Shown here piece by piece: positions 46,766 to 58,367 of a stretch of DNA of 64,000 nt (positions are counted from its first letter, which is position 1; every line of letters starts with the position of its first letter). Below the pieces are notes generated by a model, which searched no databases, was not told where the DNA came from, and worked only from the letters and a program-made list of their open reading frames with translations. The DNA lies in assembly GCA_025174535.1 (NCBI GenBank), contig JALBUN010000006.1:682001-746000 (forward strand), in the 5' to 3' direction. This DNA is from Cantharellus purpuraceus. Taxonomy: Eukaryota > Basidiomycota > Agaricomycetes > Cantharellales > Hydnaceae. Both the position numbers and the translations under genes were made by a program.

Positions 46766-47886
46766 CTACTCTGCTGCTTTCAACCGGTGTTCTCGCGCCC
46801 ACTCCACAAAGTCGTCAATGACCGAGGGCCATGCACCTGTCGAGCATGTCGACACTTTAGTAATAGAGCATCACACTCACATGCCATGACTAACCTTCCA
46901 AATTATGGTCCTCAAATTTCGCGTCGATAGTGCGCACAAAACTAATGAACTGTAACCCCGGAGTTGAGATTCGGTGGAGGGCAGACTGATGCTGAAACTG
47001 CGCACCATATTCCATGAATCACGGCTTACGCCCTTCCCAGCTTTCTCACCCAGGAACTCAAACCACCACCGAGTGTGTTTCTCTGTCCAGCCTTCCTTTG
47101 TGGATACCCCGTTCTCCTCCATCACCTCATCCTCGTCTTTGTCACCCGTCTCTTCCTCTACGCGCGCCAGTGCACCACCCTTGACCGCATGAGGGATCAA
47201 AAGCTCCCAGAACGCTTGTGCCGTGTCCGTACCTAGCACATCCAACATCAACCAAGAGCAAGCCAAAGCAAAGCAAACGCATACGCACCCAGACTCCGCT
47301 GCCCATCAGACCGTGCAAAGTCGAACGTAAACAAATAGACCTTCTTAAAATATCGAAAATCGCACCCGAGGTTGCGCCGCAACCGCGGGAGAATGTTCTT
47401 CATGCCGGCGATGGTGTCCACCCCCAAGCTGCGCCATCCGTCCTTCCAGCCTGCCCGTGTAAACTCTCCCACACCGGGAGCCTTGAGCTCGTAGGCCACA
47501 GCTAACAAGACGACATCCTCGGGATCCACTTCTAAATCCGCACACAGTTTGATCGTGCCATCGATGGATATCGTGTCGCCATGCTCTCCTCCGCCGATCC
47601 CCTTGTACTTGTCAAATAGTGCGTTGAGCTTCTGTAGCTGCGACTGCCCCGCCGGGTCTCGTCGGTTCTGCACAGGCGGCGCAGAGACCATAGCGTCGGG
47701 ATCGTTGTAGTACGCGTCAATCGCGAGCTCGGCCCTTCCGTATTTCTGTATATATTTGGTGGCATCCTTGATCGACAAATTAGTCACAGCCATAAACTGA
47801 CTGAGTGCCGCTGTGAACTCTGGCGAGGTGGTGTTCTGCCGATTAGACGACCTCGAGGCTCGACTCGCTTTGGACTGCAACGACAT
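46766..47886 (-). CDS. DCN1: DCN1-like cullin neddylation factor
   Basis: Exons 47886-47289, 47232-47006, 46949-46895 and 46836-46766 (951 nt, 316 residues). The N-terminal UBA-like part is FTAALSQFMAVTNLSIKDAT through AELAIDAYYND. The C-terminal PONY/DCUN1 domain includes LFDKYKG, ICLCADLEVDPEDV-like text (IKLCADLEVDPEDVVLLAVA), EFTRAGWKDGWRSLGVDTIA, FDFARSDGQRSLGTDTAQAF, and the conserved end FVRTIDAKFEDHNLEG followed by AWPSVIDDFVEWAR. An acidic insert (ETGDKDEDEVMEENG) lengthens the domain. The family promotes transfer of NEDD8/Rub1 from Ubc12 to cullins. A second in-frame ATG at 47904 would add six residues. Confidence 0.9.
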
Positions 47887-48656
47887 GGGTGTAGGGTTCA
47901 GCACTTAATGCAGCCCAGAGCCCAATGCGTGACGAGAAAAGGTCACAGGTGCGTACCATGGACGAAGACAGAAATTTACGAAAGAAAGACAGTGTGATGA
48001 CGAGAGTGATTGCGAGAGTGAAGGCGAGGGGATAGGCTGGGAGCGTCAGCGTGGAGGGAACGTGATTGTGTAGAATAGCGGCAGCTTGGGGATGGTGGAA
48101 CAGCAAAGTGCGCGGCAAGTGCCGAACTTGTGTCGGCGACTGCCGCCGAGTTACACGGCTTGTGTTTTTGCAGCAGGTAACACCACCGCCGGGCAAGGCA
48201 TAAACAAATGCTAACTGAGCTGGACACGGCTTGTTCGTGGACAAGAACGTGCGTCAACTGAGGAATGTACAGCAAAGTGCAATTGGAGAGAAGGAGTGTT
48301 CAAATGGTCACCAACGAGATCTCCCGTGCAAACCACTTGCATCTAGGATGTCTTCAATGATCACGAGGCAAAAAGTCATACATTTCTTGGTCCTTGCACT
48401 TCCCGACTGTCAATTGTCGTTAGTGTGTTGGAAGGGAACGATTATGACATGGCCTTTGCAAGGTGTAGTGGACGTGCCAGATAGACTCACCGGCACTTAT
48501 GTTCTGGTGGTTTCTGTGCGCTTGCTTGAGTGCTCAACCTTACCTTTGGCAGCTGCCACGGGCAAGCAAGCAGACTACCCCAAGTGGGACGTCGGCTACA
48601 ATTTCAAACAAGACTTGTCTCAGGATTGAAGCCCTGGCCCTACGCTTCCCAATGTT
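47887..48656. other. Upstream flank of DCN1 gene to cassette copy 2
   Basis: No supported gene; short frames only. Confidence 0.45.
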
Positions 48657-51610
48657 CAGAATCAGGTATCGGAAGAATGTGCTTAGTGGCATGACCATCG
48701 CGCGGTGCAGCACATTACTAACATACCGTGTAGTCCTATGTTTTGGTCGTCTCGGTGTGATTTAGGGTCAACAAAAGGACATGGAGGAAACACTGGCGTC
48801 CCACTATTGCTGACGCCACTGGTGTCTTGGCGTGTTTTTTTCGCCCTGAAACGCGTCAAGTCTATCTTCCCCAATTGCGTGCCCAAGCCGGGGAGAACCA
48901 GAAGAACACACTGGCAATGCATCGTCTCGTCACTTGTTGTCCTCTACTGTATGTAAACCGAGATTGACAAGTAGAATAGAACCGCGCCATCTACCCTCTA
49001 GGAATGCGTGCGGCGTAGCAATATCTGGAGCCAAGGCTTCATCGTCGATGAAGCCTTGGGTGCAGATATTGTCATCAACGGTGGCATCGGAAACGATGGG
49101 AGTATTTTGAAGAATGTAATGGCCAGGCAGGATGTGTTGTACATATGAATACCAGAGAGGAACAGCGTCATTGTGGGACGTGCGCTCCGAGTATCTTGTG
49201 TCACACCACGAGCATATCCACCAAAGGCCCGTAGACAAAGTGCTAACTCACTATACATGCCTTCCTAGTGAAAACAATCGCTTTTGAATCTCAGGGGGTG
49301 CTTAGCAAAGGTCAAAGAGTGGCTGCCAAGAACCCGAGTACCTCGGTGGTGGCGTCGGACTCTGGGGGAACGATGCAGCCCCTAGGAAGTCGAACCACTG
49401 TCTGAGTGGGACTGTTAATAATCGTGGGTTGCATTCAAGGACTGCGCACCGTTGTTTGTGGTTTAGTAAAGACGTTCCGGATTATCGTTAGTGGCGGTGT
49501 CTCCCAGTCTCCGAGTTCAGTTCGCTTCCTTCTAACACAAGCTTACCTCCAGGTGAATAAAGAATACAGTATCTGACGGGAATGGGGATGCTGCATTAAC
49601 CGCCTCGGTCATATATTTCCTGTATGCATGAGCCGTATTAGCACATATTCTTAGTAATGATATTATGTTTAGTTTACCGCCAGTTCTTCTTCTTATACAA
49701 CGTGCTGTGACTGGAACGGTCTGGATGGACGTAATAAATACATTTGTCTCATCTCCCGCTCTCGGCTAATCCAACCCTGACTGGGAGTATAAGAAGACAA
49801 ACCCTCCTGCCCACATTGCTAGAGATAGGAAGGGGGAAGAAGTGGTAAAGTGAAAGATAGTAGTCATGGGGCCCAAAGTCCAGCAGCTTATATACCATGG
49901 ACGAGTCGGAAGCAAATTGGCATAGTGGTGCATGCTAGCATTATTCCCATATCCGACCAACCGAGTGACATGTATAAAGTTTCTAGGCATGCTGCAGACT
50001 AGGCATCTATAAATAAGGACGGAAAACAAGGGATGTGAAAGTATAGTATCAACCTTCAACTGGCGCACCATGTCGTGTCTAGCGATGTATTAGAGAATTC
50101 ACAAAAAGGCGCACCTGTCAATTCAGATCTCGGCAGAACAAAGTACTAGTGAACCGAGTCGGAGCTTATCTGCGGAAGTTTGGTAGATATGTGACTAGCA
50201 TGGCAGAATATATAAGGTGTCGCGTCCCCATCATCCATCAAGTCCCCACTCCCCACTTCTTGTGGTCAAAACTTGTACTCATCATGACACACAATGATAC
50301 TCTTCGTCATGTTCTTATTGCCTCTGGCATTAAGATCAACGAAACTCTTGCCGCAGAGCTTGCCGAGCTAGACGCAGAGGGTAGGCACAAGGTCCTTCCT
50401 CGCACTATTATTATTATTAAACCATTTCATAGAGGATGGAGGGGAGAGGAGACCCATTATGGCTCCAGAAAAGTTGCAAGAGCACCTGGCACAATGGCGC
50501 AAGGTGCCTCGCACCAACAAACCGCGAAAGTCGAAACTATCAGCAAGTGCGCCCCCAAAGGCGTCAAGCCCTAATACGGGCATTCAGCGGGGGGACAAGG
50601 ATGGTAGGTTGTATGACCCTCATGGCCAGTGCGAGGCATCAAGGACCAGTTGTTGACTCGATCTCTAAACTCCACAGACACCACCCTACCCACTAGCATA
50701 CCACGTATGACAGGTTCGTCCACAACGCCCTATACCTCGCGATGGTCATATCAGTGACCACGTTCTTTCACAGTGACAGCACCGGACCCCAAACGTCGGG
50801 AGGCGACCGGGACGTTCAACCCGGAGATGATGGATGATTTCCTTTTGGAAATCTCTAAGTGGTCTGAGACATCCCAGTCGTAGCCCGCCGAAAAGGGTGC
50901 TAATCGGTGACCCTCGTCTCCAAGTCCTACAGCGCCTCGATACGTCGGTCGAAGATCTAATAAACTGTTGTACCATCTGCATCAGCCATGTCCTATTCTG
51001 TTAAGTTTGCTTGCCTGCTTGCTTGCTCGCGGAGTTGTCTGCTGCGAAGAGCGAGGTCGAGGTACAAGGGGAATCATGGATATGAAGAGATATAGTGATA
51101 TAAAGATCGGAGGTTGCCGACTCTTGAGATCTTGAGAGCACATTCCACGATAGGATTTGCCCTGATGACTGTAAACATAATGATGACATTCGCAGGTAAA
51201 AATAAGCGTGCTAGTTTGGAAACCCGTAACGCGTGCACGCGGTACTTCCTTTCTTTCTACACCTGTCCTGAATGTTGGATTCCGGCAAGCCTCAGGGCTA
51301 ATGAACTTCAACGTATGCGTTAATCTATCCCCTGTGCCCGTCTCCACCGTCTTGGGTGAGGGATTTTTCTCGTGCTCTAGATCGATTCAACTGACGCTGC
51401 ATAACTGACCAGGAGGACGGATTAACATCCACAATATAAGTCTCGGGCTCTGAGATCTGAGGACCTCAAGGAACCGCCTGAATATCTACAAAGCTAAGGT
51501 TGGAACCTAGAAAGATAGACTAACGAGATCTAGGCCTGTTGAGAGGTGCTTAAACACACACTACCAATCCTCATGCAGACAAGAAATAAACGGCAAATAA
51601 ACCCCAGGAA
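48657..51610 (-). repeat. 2.9-kb duplicated cassette, copy 2 (inverted)
   Basis: Read on the minus strand it follows 22155-25096 throughout. The internal segment open as WICSWCDTRYSERTSHNDAV is here an intact 102-codon frame (49238-48930) whereas in copy 1 it is broken by stops, so it may be part of a gene. The outer end (51610) faces the KH remnant and kinase, just as the outer end of copy 1 faces the kinase fragment. Confidence 0.85.
50284..50883 (+). CDS. Small four-exon gene of unknown function (cassette copy 2)
   Basis: Exons 50284-50380, 50433-50603, 50678-50713 and 50774-50883 (414 nt, 137 residues). Exons 1-3 have exactly the same lengths as in copy 1 (97, 171, 36 nt). The N-terminus is MTHNDTLRHVLIASGIKINE; the rest parallels copy 1 with substitutions such as QWRKVPRTNKPRKS for QWHKMPRTNKPQKS. 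The frame ends at TAG 50881-50883 where copy 1 has CAG, so this copy lacks the last nine residues (QPAEKGANR), although the DNA for them is still present downstream. Function unknown. Confidence 0.6.
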
Positions 51611-52227
51611 ACGTTCTCTTCCTCCCTCAGACGCTATACCTTTCCATGCTATTCTCTTCCGGGGGGGAAGCTTATGCTGAATGGATGACCAGTCTTCCGC
51701 ATTATGTACCGGCCATCGCCTTACCATCCACTTGGACTGGAACCACCTTCTCCGGGATTGATCCTGCAAAGCCGTCATCAGCCCTGTCTTCATTTTATCA
51801 TTAGCAAAGTCACAATCTTGTGTTTTGGCGGGTCCCCCACAATTTGTCACCCTTCATTTTTCAGCTTCTGTGAGTATTTCCGTGACTGAACCACATGTTC
51901 CATGCGTATGGACATGACACGTCCACGTGTTGCACCGCAACCCACTCTCTTGGGGTGTTCCCTCCGTGTCCAAGGGTTTCTTGACCGTAATGAGGCCTGG
52001 CCAGTGATCAGGACGCGCAGTACTTACTCAAGCTTACCCTTTACTAGATTCACATAATGGCGGCGAAGAATGTATACAGTACAATACGCTGAGAGAACCC
52101 GAGGGGGATGTGAAGTCGGTGTTAAGTAATGACAAGGCGCGCAGCAACAACAACTCTGTCACAAAGACATTCACAATATGTACAAGTATGAGTCCTTGAG
52201 ATGACCTTTATGCGTCTGAAATGCAAG
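51611..52227. other. Intergenic between cassette copy 2 and KH remnant
   Basis: No gene recognised. TGCATTATGTACCGGCCATC and similar unique sequence only. Confidence 0.4.
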
Positions 52228-54238
52228 TTATTCATTTGATACCGTCTTCCATGGGGAGCCCAGCTGTACTATTATATCTTTCGCCTTATCCAGCCCTCTT
52301 CTTGGGCCTTAAAGAGACTTTAGTCAATCCTTCTACAACAAGAGGACCTACTGACCAGTTATTGTAATTGTAGTCCCTTCTCCCGCTTTGGGCACATAAA
52401 TCTTGGTTTTTGTCATTTCTTGCAGACGTTTCACAGTTTCGCCCTGTGTTCCAACAATGCGTCCAAAGGCTGAATTCGTGGGAAAGGTGAGCAGCCCTTT
52501 CCATGAATTGTGCATTTTATCCTGAATGATGCTTCCCACGGTTGCGAGTGCACTTTCCAAATCGGCTTCCGTTTTCGCTCTGAGCAGCCAAGTGCACTCC
52601 GAATTCTCGACACGCTCATCTTTATATATATTGTATCGTTCCCACGAAGGCTCTGTGCTCGTGAGTGGTAGCGGTGTTGGGTAATTATCGTCTAGCGGAA
52701 TGAGTGGCTGAGGGGGCTGTGACTCAATCTCAATGTCGCTGGCCTTGAGCGTCCGAAACACGAGCTTATGAGTCTTGTGATGCTGCACCATATTGCGCTT
52801 TAGCTCACTAAGAACGACGTCATGCCAAATCACCTACAAGTCTGGCACTGACGGGGATTTTATGCCTCAATCGATGTTCCTGTTCTACTCGCTTCTGAAA
52901 AAAGCTCAGCGTAGGTTCAATACAACATCTAGTTGAGGGAACGAACCTTTAGTTCTCTCTTTGCATTATCGCAGCTCTGACGTGTGCCATGTACTTTCAC
53001 AATATCTTGAGAATCTGCAGTCAATTCGAGGGAATTCTCGGGATCGAATTTAGAGTAACTGTCGCCCTGCGGGAAGTAAATTGAGGCACCAGTGGCCTGT
53101 TGTATGTCCTTGATCCTATGTTCACGTAATAAGCTTCCGTGTAAATCTTGCGGGATGACCACTCCGATTACGATTTTTCGTCGATGTCCGACTTCCCGTT
53201 CAAGTGCACGGGTCAATTTGTGTAAGAGCTCTGGAGCTGCGCGCAGGGAAAAATGCTCTCCATCAGTTAATGGCCTGTGATAGCTATTTGAGCAAAGCGA
53301 TAACTGCGAAACTAAGATGAGATGCCTACGCTATAACCAGTCTCTTCTGCATGACTGGGTCAGAAGGTCCGCCGCATTGCGTCACAATATCAAGCCATGA
53401 AGGGTCTTTGAAGATTTGTTGAAGTAGGTTTGCCTCTCCTTCGATGGCTTCCGTGACTTCTTTATCGAAAGATTTTTGTAATCGGCGTAAGTATCTCTGT
53501 CCAGCTTCCAGCGAGTCTTTGGGTCCTCTCATATAGACGACTGCACTGGCCGGAGACTTTAATTCTCGAAGTTTAAGCTGGTAAGATATCTCTTTTCGAT
53601 TGTCCTGGACGTGGGTGGAGACCGTGTTGGAAACTTCTATTTCCAAGAAGTCATCCAAATATTGACGGGATGCAACATCCTATGAATGCCACGTGTCAAT
53701 GACCAAATGAAACTCAAGCAAAGAAACACGGACTGATATCAACTCATCCCGTGCTTTGGACACATCAGAAAACGCACCCTCAATCTTTGCCGTCTCCTCC
53801 TTCGAGTCAAAATGGATTCTAACACAGTGTTTTTGTTCCATGGCCTTCACTGATTCACCGCCTTCACCAATAAGAGAGGCATGAAAGCGAGTAGGGATGG
53901 GCACAGTCTGGGAGCATTTATCTTTCTTTTGGTATCCTAGTGAGACTCTGAGCTAAGGTGATTCCAATCATTACACACCAGTATCTCCATATCACTTATT
54001 ATTTCAGCTTTCGCAGCAAAGACATTTTCCTCTCTACCCTGGAGCTAGTACAATCATTAGAAGTGACTATTCAAGCTCTCTGATTGAAAGAAGCTGCTTT
54101 TACCCTCAGGCGTGCCAAATCTTTGTGCACCTCAAGTTTGATATCGAAGCGTTCCATTTTTGAAAGTAGTTGGGATTTATCGCGTACATACCGAGGCACC
54201 ACCGGTAGGCATATCTGAACACCAGTAGTGTTAGGCCA
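52228..54238 (-). pseudogene. 5'-truncated vigilin/Scp160-like multi-KH gene
   Basis: At least three KH-type segments can be read: PIPTRFHASLIGEGGESVKA (about 53900), VVIPQDLHGSLLREHRIKDI (about 53150) and TNSAFGRIVGTQGETVKRLQ (about 52460), the spacing and GxGG/IxG loops of vigilin-type RNA-binding proteins. Firm exon ends are 53734, 53679-53330, 53274-52947, 52833-52356 and 52307-52228 (stop). Vigilins carry about 14 KH domains and exceed 1,100 residues; here only the C-terminal third exists and the 5' end abuts the kinase gene. Two places need a frame shift with no acceptable intron: near 53935, and between KIPVSARL (about 52845) and IWHDVVLSEL (52830). I favour a decayed fragment; a divergent short gene is the alternative. 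Confidence 0.55.
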
Positions 54239-55654
54239 CTAGGCAGATCTGATAGACAATTCACTTCCCTCAATCGTTTTCTTTAATGATGTGATCAGTA
54301 TATTTGACCTCTTCATAGGTAAACACTTACCGCAGGTATCGTGGAAACTTTCTTAGATAGCCATCTGTCTTTCAATTCTTTCAGCCTTTTAGAACAATCA
54401 CGAGCTAGAGGCCTGTGGCGCTCTGTCTTTGCCCAGCAGTTCTGTTCCAAGAATGCCCATACATCATCCGTCAAACCCCGGCTCTTGTCCATCATACTGA
54501 ATAGAGGTCTCTGGGGAGGAGTCGCTTCTTGAATCAGTATAAGGTACTCTACTCCTTTTGGACATTCTCGCATATAAGGCAATTTGCCGGTAAACACTGT
54601 GAAAATAACCATCCCGAGAGACCAGATGTCGCTGTGGATAGTTACCTCTGTATTTCCCTTTAGCGCCTCGGGAGAAGCATATCGTTTTGTGTACCTAATG
54701 GTAGTTGATGTCCAACCACCCGAAAGATCATGCTTCATCCGAGATAATCCAAAGTCGGCGAGCATCGCCTTATATGTATCACTGATCAGGATGTTTTCCT
54801 AGTTATCATATCAGGAGCCGAGTCCACGTAGAAGATACGTCTAAGATCTGACTGGCTTTAGATCCATATGCACTACGGGAGGCTTTTGGTCATGAAGGTA
54901 CGCCAAGCCATTCGTCGCCTGCACAAGCTGGGAACCAGGATGAAAATAAAAACTCTGGCTATTGCGAAATGGACCTACAAGATCGTACCTATCCACGTCT
55001 GGATTATTCTCCAAGAATTTGGACAAGTTGCCATTGTGCTGCCATTTTGAGACCATCGCGTGTCTCGGTCCATCCTTATATAGTCCAAGGAAAGGCAGGA
55101 TATTGGGATGTGACAATCGGTGCCACAGAAAGACTTCGTGACAAAATTGCTATAATGGTGACAAACATGAGAGGCACTCATATGGGTGTTATGTCCTATT
55201 TTTACCTTGAACATCAATGCATTATCAGTATTTCCTCTCTCCCCAGGCTGGTAATGTCGTGCAAACTTCACTGCCACCAACCGACTACGCCATTCACCTT
55301 CATGTACATCGCCATAACCACCGTGCTCGACGGCGTGTTCACCGCATTTAACGTCACGTAACCAATAGGTTGGTGGGAATTCGCCGGAGTGACTCGACAG
55401 CGTCTTCATGGCTTTCACCACCTTGCCTGCATCGAACCCGGTCGGCGCATCAAGTTCCTACGGTTTGGTGGGGACGCATTAGTCCTAGTATCAGTACAGC
55501 GAGGATGCACAACGACCATTTGCATTAATCCAAGGGCAACTTCAGCCTCAGGGCCTTGAAGAGAGCGCAGATAGTCTAGGCCTGCCTTGCCTTTGAAGAC
55601 TTTTTCCAAGAGTGCAACTCTATCATTTAAGTTACTACCGTATGGAGTATTCAT
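54239..55654 (-). CDS. Tyrosine-kinase-like (TKL) Ser/Thr protein kinase
   Basis: Exons 55654-55517, 55457-55206, 55149-54979, 54927-54853, 54798-54331 and 54280-54239 (1,146 nt, 381 residues). The kinase core is complete: glycine loop GGYGDV (92-97), VAVK with Lys110, HPNILPFLGLY, catalytic loop H207-M208-D209-LKPEN, D227-F-G, YASPEAL activation-loop end, and DIWSLGMVIFTVFTGKLPY. The HRD arginine is replaced by Met, as in some TKL kinases. A short helical N-terminal region (LNDRVALLEKVF) precedes the core; there is no signal peptide or membrane helix. Such genes form large families in Agaricomycetes. The fragment at 21710-22154 is a duplicate. The stop codon nearly touches the KH remnant. 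Confidence 0.88.
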
Positions 55655-56290
55655 TTTGGATTGGAGAGATGAGGCGAATTTAATCAGTACACAGCCTGCA
55701 GTTAGGATGGTCGGAGTAAGAGTGATGCCGCTGTGGTCTGGGGTGAGGTGCGAAGCAAACCTTGATAAGATCGTATATTGCTTTGTACTGGTGTATACTG
55801 GTGATATCTGGAAATAGTCACGAGCGCTGCTTCGAAGGCACACGTGTAAGACATATATGAACCTCACATTCATTTGCGGCAGCACGGCCGCACAGTGCTC
55901 TAGGAAAAGTAGAACCTATCAGTCTTTTTGGAAGACGTATTTAGATACTAGGGAGTTAGCTGTGATATATGGTTGAGCGTCAAGTGTTGCCCGAAGCTGA
56001 GGAGTTTCACGCGATACACGGGTCTTGTGAAGTCGAATTTCGAGCGATGGTCCAAAAGTTGACAACTTCAAAACTCTATACACAATTTCCGATGATCATG
56101 TGCTATTACGGGCACATACACATTCGGCCCATCGTATCCCGCTGTTAGCAAGCCCGACTGACCCTCAAATTCTTGTGCAAGGACCTGTTGCCTTGGCTTT
56201 CCGTATTTCCACTTCGAAGAATACTGCGCATCGAGATCCAATTTGGTGACCATCGTCCAGCTGGTGTCCTATGTTAGTGGAAGCTTGGCG
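55655..56290. other. Region between kinase and DUF202 gene
   Basis: Holds a minus-strand frame 56253-56068 (TMVTKLDLDAQYSSKWKYGK ... HDHRKLCIEF) that looks coding and lies just downstream of the DUF202 stop; it may be that gene's last exon (see that entry). The remaining 400 bp are presumably the kinase promoter. Confidence 0.35.
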
Positions 56291-56834
56291 CTATACCGTC
56301 AAGACAAGTGCGAGGAGCACAGCCTCAACAACAGCTACCGCAGCCGACACAGCTAGAACCATCCATCCAGCTGTTACAAACGGTCGGCCGAAGATCCGCC
56401 TATTAGAGCAAGTCTCAACAGGGCGATGAGCGTCGGCAAAGTCGTGATTAGAGTGGCGGCTCCTGAGAAATGCCAGGAGGAAGAGAACAATACTCAATGC
56501 AGTGTAAAGGATTCCAACTGAAGGCGATGTGAGGGGAGAGGAACGCTTTGTAGTAGATGTACAATATCGTACAATATTGTCACTTACTTCGATAAAACCT
56601 TTGGTCAAACAGTTTGAGTACCACTACTGCATAAGACAGAGTCCCCATTGCCGTTCTGTATGCGGCGCCATCAAATGTCCTTTGTCGAGCACGGATCTCG
56701 ACCAATTCCGCATCATCTATGGCGTAGAACGAAATTGCACGATGACCGCGATATGGCATGGGAAGAACGGAGAGTGCCGTCAGATTTCGGACAAGCGCCC
56801 GCTTGACCCGCTGCATGTCGTTGTGCAAAGGCAT
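56291..56834 (-). CDS. DUF202-domain membrane protein (5' end uncertain)
   Basis: Two exons are firm: one ending at 56588 (RARQRTFDGAAYRTAMGTLS, then VVVLKLFDQRFYR) and 56517-56291 (GILYTALSIVLFLLAFLRSR, HSNHDFAD, FGRPFVTAGWMVLAVSAAVA). The RxRTFxGAxxRTAxGxLxYA start, three hydrophobic helices and the FRPF/VTAGW step match fungal DUF202 proteins, related to a small VTC-type membrane domain. The upstream limit 56834 is an in-frame ATG, but the real start may be further up through an intron ending at CATAG (about 56718). Downstream, an intron of only 28 nt (or 52 nt with an earlier GTGCTC donor) would replace the stop at 56291 and add the frame at 56253-56068. Function of the family is not established. 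Confidence 0.65.
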
Positions 56835-57138
56835 TCAAAACACAGCTCGACAGCAACTGGGTGTCCTTCTTCGGTATGTTAAACACCAACAGGTAAAATA
56901 TCTGGCTAAGTGTGCTGTTTTTCAGTAGCCCCGTCGTCCCTACATGGGCATCACAAACTCGAAGACTCTCGACATTTCCATTGGCAAGTGCAACAGCCAT
57001 GATAGACGTATCATCTCGTGATCTGTTCCATTCTCTCAGAACCACCGTTTTAAAATTGTTCCACATTTGCAATATGGTGTTGCGTCCTCCAGCAGAAGTT
57101 ATTGGTGGTACTCTAAAAGGTCGACACCACTCTCCACA

Positions 57139-58367
57139 ATGACACCAGTTACAGGAGTTGACAAGGAGTCCTCCCAGGGAGAAGCGTCTCAACCAATTCA
57201 AAATGATAACGAAGCTACATCGGGGGATTCCACTTCTGCATCCAGCGCCAATGACTCACCATTTGTGAACAATACTGATGTTTTCACCGGAATTGACATC
57301 GCCGCAATATCCGGCCCGCCTCCCCCGCTGCAGATTGGAGATCTCAAAGAGCTAGGATTCTGTAATTGGACTCCTGTAGGAGCTGTGCAGGCGGCTCTGG
57401 AGTTCGTCCAGGTGACAACTGGGCTCCCTTGGTGGGGTACCATCCTATTGGTGACAGGGCTGACTCGGCTCGCTCTCCTGCCTTTTTCTATCAAGCAAGT
57501 CCGCACTACGGCAGCTATGGCCCCTGTCCGTCCTCAGATGGACGCGCTAATGGCAGAAGTGAAGGAGGCCAGATTGCAAGGCGACAACGCTCGTATGCAG
57601 GTTGCCATCCTCAAAGTACGAAAACTCCAGAGAGAAACTGGCACGGGAATTGGTTCCGTGATGACTGGCCCATTGCTTCAGGCATCGACATCCATAGTCA
57701 TGTTCCTTGCCATCAAAAGACTTTGCGACCTTCCAGTGCCGCAAATCCAAGCCGAATCTCTCGCTTGGCTCCCGAGTTTAGCGGCTGCTGATCCATATTA
57801 TATCTTGCCTGCATTGAGTGTTGCCATCATGAATTTACAAATCTATGTAAATTTCGTCTTTGTTTTCAGAATTCACCGTCGCTGACTGTCTAAGTAGCTG
57901 GGACGGGTGGATATGGCTGCGGCTGGAACTGCTTCACTGCATTTCACAAACGTATTCCCTCTCATATCTATCGCAACCCTTGGGATCCTCGCCTACTTAC
58001 CTGGGGTATGCTGATCTATCATCCTATACATAATTCGCTCACTTCTTTAAAGGGTCTTCTCATATATCTCGTTTCTAACATCGCTCTGATGTCTATCCAG
58101 GGCATCTTTTTGCGGAATGCTGCCATTCGAAGAACTCTTAAACTCCTACCGTTAGTGCCACCAAAGCCGGGGCAATTCCCAAGTATGAGAGACACATGGG
58201 TAGCCATCAAAAATTGGTTCGCGAACCAGCAGAAGCAAGCAGTTTCACAGGCGGAGCGGAGATCACATATACCTGTGTTTCCTGCGCAGAGTGTGTCGAC
58301 AACACCTTTACGACGGACAGCAACCCATCGAAGTACGAAGAAAACCGGTCGAGGGAAGAAGGATTGA
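57139..58367 (+). CDS. OXA1: Mitochondrial inner membrane insertase Oxa1-like
   Basis: Exons 57139-57846, 57898-58005 and 58053-58367 (1,131 nt, 376 residues from the first in-frame ATG). Residues from VGAVQAALEFVQVTTGLPWW onward, with ILLVTGLTRLALLPFSIKQV, the charged loop RPQMDALMAEVKEARLQGDN, IGSVMTGPLLQASTSIVMFL, PYYILPALSVAIMNLQIY and FTNVFPLISIATLGILAYLP, are the five-helix YidC/Oxa1 core. The C-terminal tail is basic (RRTATHRSTKKTGRGKKD), fitting ribosome binding at the matrix face. The frame stays open upstream of the ATG (SSSRSYWWYSKRSTPL, a presequence-like stretch), so the true start is probably in an upstream exon. It inserts mitochondrially encoded proteins into the inner membrane. 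Divergent from the DUF202 gene. Confidence 0.88.
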
